Source: Arthrobacter sp. ATA002 (GTDB lineage: Bacteria; Actinomycetota; Actinomycetes; Actinomycetales; Micrococcaceae). Taken from it: a DNA stretch of 64,000 nucleotides. The notes under the pieces are model-generated. The model did not search any database and was not told where the DNA came from. It was given only the letters and a program-made list of their open reading frames with translations. Within the stretch, counting starts at the first letter, position 1; each line of letters opens with the position of its first letter. The DNA lies in assembly GCF_026898095.1 (NCBI RefSeq), contig NZ_CP114015.1, positions 682,001 through 746,000 on the forward strand, in the 5' to 3' direction. Made by a program: the position numbers and the translations under genes. This document shows positions 57,102 through 64,000 of this stretch, piece after piece.

Positions 57102-57667
57102 CTACTGCTGCGCGTCGTGCACCCATGCCGCGAGCCAGTAGGGGAGCCGTTGGCTGTTCTTACACTGACTTTCACGTCTGCCACGGCCTCGCTGGCCGGA
57201 GCATTGAAAGAATATGAACTGGCGGGGCTGGAACAGGGAACGGTATAACTTCCCATGCCCTGACTGATGGACACCGAATCTCCGGGGGTGCAGGACGCAG
57301 AGAAGCTAAGGACCTGCCCCGCTTCCAACACTCCGTTGAATTCATGGGCGCCGGTGCCTGTGCCTCGCTCGGAAAGAACCCTCTCGCCGGACGGAGACAC
57401 ACTGTCCAATTCAATGTGCGGCGCAAGGGGTTCCAGCAAATCGGAAACCTGAACATTAACCGAAGCGGAAGGGCTTGCGGCCTGTGGCGTGGTTTCCGGT
57501 GTTCCTGCCCTCTCTGCATCCTCTGCCGAGCAGGAGGAGAGCACGGCGGCTGCGGCGCAGGCCGCGGCAGCAACGCCGAGACGGGACCCCCACTTGCTGC
57601 GCCGGGGCAGCTGGGAAAAACGCGCGGTTACATTCTTTCGTGAATTCGCCCCAGCAGAAGTTTCCAT
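57102..57667 (-). CDS. Putative lipoprotein, frameshifted near the C-terminus
   Basis: This secreted lipid-anchored protein of about 188 residues has a basic N-terminus, a hydrophobic stretch and the lipobox VLSSCSAE. The mature part is Ser/Thr/Pro-rich and then forms a beta-type domain (LEAGQVLSFSASCTPGDSVSI, VADVKVSVRTANGS). The frame breaks at GGGG 57141-57144. One base restores the end SPYWLAAWVHDAQQ and a TAG at 57102-57104. As given, the frame runs on to 57038 into the narK 3' end. No function is recognised. Confidence 0.65.
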
Positions 57668-57733
57668 AGTCGACCCTAATCACGGCAGGTACGCGCAAAT
57701 CAAGTCTTTGAAAAACCCGGTTGTACGGTGCGC

Positions 57734-57769
57734 GGCTGAAAGTACGGAAGCATTTCCGTATTTTCAGCC
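57734..57769. repeat. 36-bp near-perfect palindrome between divergent genes
   Basis: Two 16-nt arms, GGCTGAAAgTACGGAA and TTCCGTAtTTTCAGCC, pair with one G-U around GCAT. It lies in the 226-nt gap between the divergent lipoprotein (start 57667) and histidine phosphatase (start 57894). Being between divergent starts, it is not an obvious terminator. An operator or an RNA hairpin in the lipoprotein leader is possible. Confidence 0.6.
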
Positions 57770-57893
57770 GTTTCGGCCCGGTTTTGGTGGCATAGGCTCC
57801 CCGGGGTGCACTGCACCGGAGGACGCCGCCACCGAACCCGGTGTTCCGGACCGGATCCCTGCAACGGAATATACCGCGGAGTAGAGTCGGGGA

Positions 57894-58640
57894 ATGGGTG
57901 CAATCGAACTGATCCTCATTCGGCACGGTGAAAGCGCGGGCAATGTTGCCGCCACGGAAGCCCAGCGCTCGGGCGCCGAAGTAATAGACATTGGCCTGCG
58001 GGACCCCGATGTTCCGCTCAGCGACGCGGGCATGGAACAGGCCCGGGCGCTGGGCCGTTGGCTTTCCGGCCTCCCGCAGGAAGAACGCCCGGACTCCGTG
58101 TGGTGTTCGCCCTACCTGAGGGCGCGCCAGACCGCCGAACTGGCGACCACGCAGGATTCCGGCACGCTGCAGGAGGCGCGCATTGATGAGCGGCTGCGCG
58201 ACCGCGAGCTGGGCATCCTGGATTTGCTGACTTCGGCCGGAGTAGATGCCCGATACCCGGACGAGGCCCGGCGCCGCAACTGGCTGGGAAAATTCTCCTA
58301 CCGGCCGCCGGGAGGGGAGTCGTGGGCCGACGTCGCCCTGCGGCTGCGCTCAGTCCTCCGGGACCTCGACGACGAGAATGACGGCAAGCGTGTCGCCGTG
58401 GTGTGCCACGATGCCGTGATCATGCTGATCCGCTACATTTGCGAACGCCTGAGCGAACAGGAACTGCTGGACATCGCCTCGAGTACGAGCGTCCGCAATG
58501 CCTCGGTGACGCGGCTGGTGCGGCCCTCCGGGCAGGGCCGCTGGACGCTGGAGAGTTTCAATGCCGTGAACCATCTGGAGTCCGGCGGTGCGCCGGTTAC
58601 CGAACATGCAGGAGATGAAAACCATGTCCACCCCCGCTGA
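57894..58640 (+). CDS. Histidine phosphatase family protein
   Basis: This 248-residue phosphoglycerate-mutase-like phosphatase has the motif LILIRHGESAGNVAA with the catalytic His and Arg, CSPYLRARQTAE, and the second His in VAVVCHDAVIML. It starts at ATG 57894. Its last codons overlap the start of the next gene by about 17 bp, so the two may be coupled. The substrate is unknown. Confidence 0.9.
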   Translation: MGAIELILIRHGESAGNVAATEAQRSGAEVIDIGLRDPDVPLSDAGMEQARALGRWLSGLPQEERPDSVWCSPYLRARQTAELATTQDSGTLQEARIDERLRDRELGILDLLTSAGVDARYPDEARRRNWLGKFSYRPPGGESWADVALRLRSVLRDLDDENDGKRVAVVCHDAVIMLIRYICERLSEQELLDIASSTSVRNASVTRLVRPSGQGRWTLESFNAVNHLESGGAPVTEHAGDENHVHPR

Positions 58641-59499
58641 AATCGTCACCCCCTCCCTGCTGAAGGGCTGGCAGGTCAACCGGGAGGCCTCGGACAAGTC
58701 GGACCGCGGCACTGTCCTGGTGGTGGGCGGGGCGCGGCGTTCGCCCGGAGCCGCGCTCCTTGCCGGGCGTGCTGCGCTGCGGGTGGGTGCGGGACGGCTG
58801 ACTCTGGCCGTCTCGGAATCGGCTGCGGTCGCGGTATCGGTGGCAGTGCCGGAATCCGGCTCCGTTCCCCTGCCGGAGGACGACGGCGTGATCTCCGGCC
58901 GGCGTGCCGCGAAGGTGTTGGCCGGCGAGCTGGAAACCGCCGATGTGCTGCTGCTCGGACCGGGCCTGGACGACGCCGGGCAAACCGGGGAAATGCTGCG
59001 CGCCATCGGTCCGCTGCTAAACGACTCCGCCGCCGTCGTTTTGGATGCCTACGCGCTGGGGGTGCTGTCCGGGCTGCCGGACATTTATCAGCGCTGGGCC
59101 GGGCGCATGGTCCTGACGCCGAACCGAAAAGAAGCCGCCCGCCTGCTGGATGCGGACCCGGAAGCGGACCTGGATTCGGAACAGGCCGCGGCCGCCATTG
59201 CCGCCAAGTACCGGGCAGTGGTGGCGCTGCACGGGGTGATTGCTGCTCCCGACGGCCGCCGCTGGGAAATTCCGGCCGGCAACGCCGGGCTGGGCACCTC
59301 CGGCTCCGGCGACGTGCTGGCGGGAGCCATCAGCGGTTTCCTCGCCCGCAGGGCGGCGCCGGAGCAGGCCGCATGCTGGGGCACCTACCTGCACTCCACT
59401 GCCGGTGACCGGCTCTCGGCCGCCCAGGGGCCGCTCAGTTTCCTGGCCGGGGAACTGCTGGAGGCCATGCCCCGGGTCATGGCGGAACTGACGGTCTAG
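58624..59499 (+). CDS. nnrD: ADP-dependent NAD(P)H-hydrate dehydratase
   Basis: It repairs damaged hydrated NAD(P)H. The 291-residue ribokinase-like protein has GTVLVVGGARRSPGAALLAGRAALRVGAGR, in shorter conserved pieces, MVLTPNRKEAARLL, and the catalytic region AGLGTSGSGDVLAGAISGFLA. The epimerase domain found in bifunctional Nnr proteins is absent. It starts at ATG 58624 with AGGAG upstream, inside the 3' end of the phosphatase gene. Confidence 0.92.
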   Translation: MSTPAEIVTPSLLKGWQVNREASDKSDRGTVLVVGGARRSPGAALLAGRAALRVGAGRLTLAVSESAAVAVSVAVPESGSVPLPEDDGVISGRRAAKVLAGELETADVLLLGPGLDDAGQTGEMLRAIGPLLNDSAAVVLDAYALGVLSGLPDIYQRWAGRMVLTPNRKEAARLLDADPEADLDSEQAAAAIAAKYRAVVALHGVIAAPDGRRWEIPAGNAGLGTSGSGDVLAGAISGFLARRAAPEQAACWGTYLHSTAGDRLSAAQGPLSFLAGELLEAMPRVMAELTV

Positions 59500-60234
59500 A
59501 TGGTTAACCAGCACCGGCCGGCCATTGCGCCGCTGCCCTACAGCCTCACGCCCCGGGACGGCATTGCCGCCGGATTCTACGTCCTGTTCGTCCTGATTTT
59601 CAGTTATGCCCCCGGTCTGGTCCTCCCCGGACTGACCCGGCTGATTCCCGATCCCGTGCTGGCGGGCTACCTGGTGAACCTGACGTTCTACCTGTCCGCC
59701 GGCGCGTTGGCGGCCTGGGCGTCCTGGCGGTACGCCGTCCGTGAAACCAGAATCCTGGCCACCCGCCCGTGGCTGACCCTGGCGGTCATTCCCGGCGGGG
59801 TGTTCGCGATGCTGCTGCTCACCGCCGTCGCCGTGCTAATCACCGGACCGCCGGAAACCGCGGTTAACCAGGAAGCCGTCGAGGGGCTGGTCGTTTCCCT
59901 GCCGCCGCTGCTGATCATCCCCCTGCTGGTGGTCATTGCCCCGTTTGTCGAGGAGTACATCTTCCGCCACCTGCTGATCGGGAAGCTCAGCAAACACCTC
60001 AACATCTGGATCTGCTGCCTCATCTCCATTGTGCTGTTCGCCGGCATCCATCTGGCGGGCAAGGAAGCCCTGGCGCTGCCCGTGCTGCTGCCGTACCTGG
60101 TGATGGGGGCAGTGCTGGTGGGCATTTACGTGTGGGCCGGCAATAACTTCATCCTGGCCTATGCGGTTCACGCGGCGAAGAACTTGTTGGCGGTCCTGTT
60201 GACCTACGCGATTCCGGCCGAGCTGCTGCAATGA
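59500..60234 (+). CDS. CPBP family intramembrane glutamic endopeptidase
   Basis: This 244-residue membrane protein has about seven helices and the CPBP (Abi) motifs APFVEEYIFRHLLIG (Glu pair and Arg), FAGIHLAG and AYAVHAAKN. It starts at ATG 59500 directly after the stop of nnrD. Members act as CAAX-type proteases or self-immunity factors; the substrate here is unknown. Confidence 0.9.
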   Translation: MVNQHRPAIAPLPYSLTPRDGIAAGFYVLFVLIFSYAPGLVLPGLTRLIPDPVLAGYLVNLTFYLSAGALAAWASWRYAVRETRILATRPWLTLAVIPGGVFAMLLLTAVAVLITGPPETAVNQEAVEGLVVSLPPLLIIPLLVVIAPFVEEYIFRHLLIGKLSKHLNIWICCLISIVLFAGIHLAGKEALALPVLLPYLVMGAVLVGIYVWAGNNFILAYAVHAAKNLLAVLLTYAIPAELLQ

Positions 60235-60609
60235 CACTGCTGGAACAGCTCCCCTGCCAGGGCGGCACCGCCCCTGGCCTCCAGGGCCGGGCGGGCCTCG
60301 TCCTTGTCCCGGCCGTCCAGCCGAACGTCCACGTGAATGCGGTCCTTCACCGTCTTCGGCTCGGGTACCGGCTGGAACAGGATCCGCAGGCGGTCCGGCA
60401 GCCCTTCCTCACCCGGACGGCAGATGGCTGCCCCGTCCTTTCAGACCGTGCTCCATCAGCTGTTCCGGCGTGGCGTAGCCCTGCTGCAGCAGGGAATCAA
60501 TGAAGTCCTGGTCGGTGGGCTCCAGTACCCAGCCCAGGGTTTCCGCCCACCAGTCGGCCTGATCGTGGGCGTTTGCGCAGTCAATACATACCTGAATAGT
60601 CGATGTCAT
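60204..60609 (-). pseudogene. VOC-family protein, frameshifted and truncated
   Basis: It starts at ATG 60609 as a VOC/glyoxalase-like protein (CIDCANAHDQADWWAETLGW). The frame breaks at TTT 60439-60441. Beyond it, another frame continues naturally (KDGAAICRPGEEGLPDRLR, then VPEPKTVKDRIHVDVRLDGR) but stops without the usual C-terminal metal-ligand region, running into the 3' end of the CPBP gene on the other strand. The gene seems both frameshifted and missing about 25 C-terminal residues. Confidence 0.6.
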
Positions 60610-60727
60610 GCCGCGAGCCTAGCCAGCCGCCCATCGGCTTCCCTCCGGCATGCGGACGCTTCTGTCCGCAGAGGCCGTCCGTCCTGCAGGCCCTCCCGCA
60701 TTGACCGCACCCGGCCGTCGTGCAATT

Positions 60728-60749
60728 CTTTACAGAACGAATGGTCAGT
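60728..60749. promoter_or_regulatory. PaaR-like operator upstream of the thiolase
   Basis: The right half CGAATGGTCAGT and the left ACAG agree at 12 of 16 fixed positions with the corynebacterial PaaR consensus ACTNACCG-N2-CG-N2-CGGTNAGT as I recall it. It lies 92 nt upstream of the thiolase start. It suggests control by a phenylacetyl-CoA-responsive TetR protein. Confidence 0.4.
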
Positions 60750-60840
60750 AAATGGCGCTGGAGCCGTTCCGGCTCAACGCACACGATGTCCGGAAGCATG
60801 GCGGGCGGACCAAACAGGCAAGACAATTCTGGGAGCAGAC

Positions 60841-62806
60841 ATGGCTGAGGCTTTTCTCGTTGGCGGAGTGCGGACTCCGGTGGGCCGCTACGGGGGTGCG
60901 CTCTCCGGCGTCCGTCCCGATGACCTGGCAGCGTTGACGCTGCGCGAACTGGTGGCCCGTGAAGGCTTGGATCCCGCCGTCGTTGACGAGGTCATCCTCG
61001 GCAACGCCAACGGTGCCGGCGAGGAGAACCGGAACGTTGCCCGCATGGCCGCGCTGCTGGCCGGGTTCCCGCCGGACATCCCGGGCATCACCGTCAACCG
61101 GCTGTGCGCCTCGGGCCTGTCCGCCATCATCATGGCCTCGCACATGATCAAAGCCGGGGCGGCGGACATCGTGATCGCCGGCGGCACCGAATCCATGAGC
61201 CGGGCCCCCTGGGTCACTGAAAAGCCGACGAAGGCCTTCGCCAAGCCGGGTGACACCTTCGACACCTCGATCGGGTGGCGCTTCGTCAACGAGCGCTTCA
61301 CCTCGGGCGACCTTTCCCGCGGCGGCAAAATGACGTATTCCATGCCGGAAACCGCGGAGGAACTGGCCGCCGTCGACAACATCTCCCGGGAAGACGCAGA
61401 TGCGTTTGCGGTGCGTTCGCATGAAAACGCACTTGCCGCCGTCGCCGCCGGGCGGTTCAAGGATGAAATCGTTCCGGTGACGATCCGCGGCCGCAGGAGA
61501 CACGGTGGTGGATGCCGATGAGGGGCCGCGCGAGGGCACCACTGCCGAGGTCCTGGCCAAGCTGCGCCCGGTCGTGAAGGCGGACGGCATTGTCACCGCG
61601 GGGAATTCCAGTTCCCTGAACGACGGCGCTTCCGCCATCATCATCGCCTCCGAACGCGCCCTCAGCGAATACGGGCTCACCGCCCGCGCCCGGATCGTCG
61701 ACGGCGCCTCGGCCGGGGTTCCGCCGGAAATCATGGGCATCGGCCCGGTCCCGGCCACGCAGAAAGTGCTCGCCCGCAGCGGCGTGAAGCTCGCCGACGT
61801 CGGGGCCTTCGAGCTGAACGAAGCCTTCGCCACCCAGTCCCTGGCCTGCATCCGCCGCCTGGGCGTGAACGAGGACATCGTGAACAACGACGGCGGCGCC
61901 ATCGCCCTGGGCCATCCGCTGGGTTCCTCGGGGTCGCGGATCGCCATCACGCTGCTGAACCGGATGGAGCGCGAGGGCGCAGCCCACGGCATCGCCACCA
62001 TGTGCGTTGGCGTCGGTCAGGGTACGGCCATGCTGATCGAGGCTGTCCAAGTGGGCGCCGATTACAGTTCGTTCACCACGCTGCAGGTTGCCGGAGGCGG
62101 GGACCGGGTCACCGTCGTCCTGAACCGGCCCGAGGTCCGCAACGCCATCGACGCGGCCATGGCCGAGGAACTGCACCAGCTGTGCGCCGAGCTGGAGGAG
62201 AACCCGCGGATCCTGATCCTGGCCGGCAGCGGCGGAGTCTTTGCTTCCGGCGCGGACATTGCCCAGCTGCGCGAACGCCGCCGTGACGACGCCCTGCGCG
62301 GCATCAACTCCAGTGTCTTTGCCCGGATCGCCAAACTGCCGATGCCCGTCATTGCCGCCCTGGACGGGTATGCGCTGGGCGGGGGAGCGGAGCTGGCTTT
62401 CGCCGCCGACTTCCGGATCGGCACGCCACGGCTGAAGCTCGGCAACCCGGAAACCTCGCTGGGCATCCTGGCTGCGGCCGGTGCCGCCTGGCGGTTGAAG
62501 GAACTGGTGGGCGAGCCGCTGGCCAAGGAAATCCTGCTTGCCGGGCGCGTGCTGACGGGGAATGAGGCACTGGCGGCGCGGCTGGTCACTGAACTGGCCG
62601 AGCCTGAGGAGCTGCTGGACGCCGCGCACGCTCTGGCTGACCGCATAGCCCGCCAGGACCCCCTGGCCGTCCGGCTCACTAAAACAGTGTTCGCTGCCCC
62701 GGCGGAGGCCCACCCCGCCATCGACACGCTGGCCCAGGGGATTCTGTTCGAGTCGCAGGCCAAGTTCGACCGCATGTCGGCGTTTCTTGAGAGGAAGAAA
62801 AAGTAA
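60841..62806 (+). CDS. Acetyl-CoA acyltransferase fused in frame to an enoyl-CoA hydratase
   Basis: Residues 1 to about 400 are a thiolase: MAEAFLVGGVRTPVGRYGG, nucleophilic Cys in NRLCASGLSAI, then NEAFA, GHPLGSSGSRI and the second Cys in MCVGVGQG. After a short linker the same frame continues as a crotonase-type enoyl-CoA hydratase (VVLNRPEVRNAID, GVFASGADIAQLR, YALGGGAELAFAADFRIG, GNPETSLGI). No stop separates them; GTG 62049 could be an independent hydratase start. The thiolase part has a frame break near 61496 (two bases lost or one gained). The start ATG 60841 follows GGGAGCA. It is probably a beta-oxidation or phenylacetate pathway operon. Confidence 0.85.
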
Positions 62807-63654
62807 TGGCAGTTCCCTCCACAGTAGGAGTGCTCGGCGGCGGCCGGATGGGCGCGGGGATTGCCCACGCGTTCTGCACCGCGGGAGCATCGGTGGTGGT
62901 GGTGGAGCGCGACGGCGACGCCGCCTCCGCTGCCCGTGACCGCGTCGCCTCGGCGCTGGCCAAGAGCGTTGAGCGCGGCACCGTCACCGAGCCGCTGGAA
63001 GACCTGACCGCGCGGCTGTCCGTGTCCACCGACTATGCGGCTTTCTCCGGAGCCGGTCTGGTGGTGGAAGCGGTGCCTGAAGATTTTGGCCTGAAGGCAG
63101 CGGCCCTGGTTGCGGTCGAGGAACAGCTGGGATCCGAGGCATGGCTGGCCTCGAACACCTCCTCATTGTCCGTGTCCGAGCTGGCGGAAAAACTGCAGCG
63201 GCCCGAACGGTTCTGCGGCCTGCACTTCTTCAACCCGGTGCCCGCCTCCACCCTGATCGAAGTGGTGCTTGGGGCTAAGACCTCCGGCGAGCTGGCCGAA
63301 ACCGCCGCTGCCTGGGCGCAGGATTTGGGCAAGACTCCGGTCGTCGTGAATAATGCTCCCGGCTTCGCCAGTTCGCGGCTGGGTGTGGCCATTGCCCTGG
63401 AAGCCATGCGCATGGTGGAAGAGGGTGTGGCCTCGGCGGAGGATATCGACGCCGCCATGGTGCTCGGTTACAAGCACCCCACCGGTCCGCTGCGGACCAC
63501 CGACATTGTGGGCTTGGATGTTCGGCTGGGCATCGCCGAGTATTTGGCGTCCACGCTCGGCCCGCGGTTCGACCCGCCGCAGATCCTGCGGGACAAGGTG
63601 GCGCGCGGGGAGCTCGGCCGCAAATCCGGCAAGGGCTTCTTCGACTGGTCCTGA
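62806..63654 (+). CDS. 3-Hydroxyacyl-CoA dehydrogenase
   Basis: It oxidises 3-hydroxyacyl-CoA with NAD+. The 282-residue protein has the Rossmann motif VGVLGGGRMGAGIAHAFC, the catalytic His in FCGLHFFNPVPAS and the C-terminal helical domain ending RKSGKGFFDWS. Its ATG overlaps the hydratase stop by one base (TAATG). With thiolase and hydratase it forms a complete lower beta-oxidation set. Confidence 0.94.
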   Translation: MAVPSTVGVLGGGRMGAGIAHAFCTAGASVVVVERDGDAASAARDRVASALAKSVERGTVTEPLEDLTARLSVSTDYAAFSGAGLVVEAVPEDFGLKAAALVAVEEQLGSEAWLASNTSSLSVSELAEKLQRPERFCGLHFFNPVPASTLIEVVLGAKTSGELAETAAAWAQDLGKTPVVVNNAPGFASSRLGVAIALEAMRMVEEGVASAEDIDAAMVLGYKHPTGPLRTTDIVGLDVRLGIAEYLASTLGPRFDPPQILRDKVARGELGRKSGKGFFDWS

Positions 63655-63657
63655 CGC

Positions 63658-64000
63658 GTGAGCAGCCGTGGCGTGCAGTGGGAGGGTGCCGCCAATGCCC
63701 GGGACCTCGGCGGCATTGCGGTCGGCGGCGGGGTACCGTCGTACCGGGCCGGATTTTCCGGATGGGGCGCTCGGAGTGGCTGACGGAGGACGGCTGGCGG
63801 CAGGCGTACGACGACGGCGTCCGCACCGTCGTCGACCTGCGCAACGACACGGAAATCGGCCGCCGGGACACGGACCCGGACGTGCCGCCGTCGGCTGTTC
63901 GGGAGATAGCGTTCCTGAACCGGCCCACCCAGGAAGCGAAGGACCCGGAGTTCAGCGCGCTGACCGGTCCCTACATGGATTCGCCGCGCTTCTACCGGGA
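63658..64000 (+). CDS. Tyrosine-protein phosphatase family protein, partial and frameshifted
   Basis: It starts at GTG 63658, 3 nt after the previous stop, with the family opening WEGAANARDLGGIAVGG. The frame then breaks near 63727-63733. One base restores RGTVVPGRIFRMGRSEWLT and VRTVVDLRNDTEIGRRD, typical of the bacterial Tyr/Ser phosphatase family whose catalytic Cys loop should lie beyond the window edge. It runs off the right edge. Confidence 0.75.

Overview
The window is about 64 kb of high-GC DNA from a soil-type actinobacterium. The gene content and order (topA, proC, gdhA, a basic 32-residue bS22-type ribosomal protein, rex, res/ccs cytochrome c genes, men genes, narGHJIK, an aroR-like aromatic leader peptide) fit the Micrococcaceae, most likely Arthrobacter or a close relative. 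This is judged from protein family content, not from a database search. No tRNA, rRNA, IS element, prophage or CRISPR array was found.

Layout. (1) 1-3656: a DEAD/DEAH helicase running off the left edge, a GNAT acetyltransferase and the tRNA uridine hydroxylase TrhO. (2) 3461-17105, all on the minus strand: a catabolic block. In transcription order it holds a fused two-domain acyl-CoA dehydrogenase, an NDP-forming acyl-CoA synthetase, a TetR regulator, a VOC protein, a thiolase-like protein without the nucleophilic Cys, its DUF35 partner, an aldehyde dehydrogenase, two paralogous 14-TM MFS transporters and a MaoC/hydratase-2. A KstD-like flavoprotein lies divergently at 17402-19219. Together these could carry out dehydrogenation, hydration, retro-aldol cleavage and aldehyde oxidation of a CoA-activated side chain, on a steroid or possibly a phenylpropanoid. 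(3) 19229-32367, housekeeping and accessory genes: a methyltransferase, topA, a Ppx/GppA phosphatase, a TIM-barrel isomerase, proC, Trk/Ktr K+ uptake, an AcuC-type deacetylase, an ArsR-type regulator and gdhA. (4) 32459-33785: an 18-codon peptide rich in Trp, Tyr and Phe, then hairpins, then class I DAHP synthase, which looks like an attenuator. (5) 33934-48697: a small HTH protein, bS22, a HAD phosphatase, glutaredoxin, Rex, two related membrane proteins, YceI, a phosphatase, a TlpA/CcdA/ResB/CcsB cytochrome c maturation operon and menA/menE/menB. (6) 48796-57084: the nitrate respiration operon narGHJIK. (7) 57102-64000: a lipoprotein, a phosphatase, NAD(P)HX dehydratase, a CPBP protease, a broken VOC gene, a thiolase/enoyl-CoA hydratase/3-hydroxyacyl-CoA dehydrogenase set behind a PaaR-like site, and a partial tyrosine phosphatase.

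The respiratory genes form a coherent neighbourhood: Rex senses NADH/NAD+, ResA/CcdA/ResB/CcsB build c-type cytochromes, Men enzymes make the quinone, and NarGHI uses menaquinol to reduce nitrate.

Quality warning. About 20 genes carry a one-base reading-frame break, nearly always a missing G or C in a G/C homopolymer, and restoring one base gives a full-length, family-like protein. I read these as probable sequencing or assembly errors, not true pseudogenes. Coordinates for such genes span the repaired gene.
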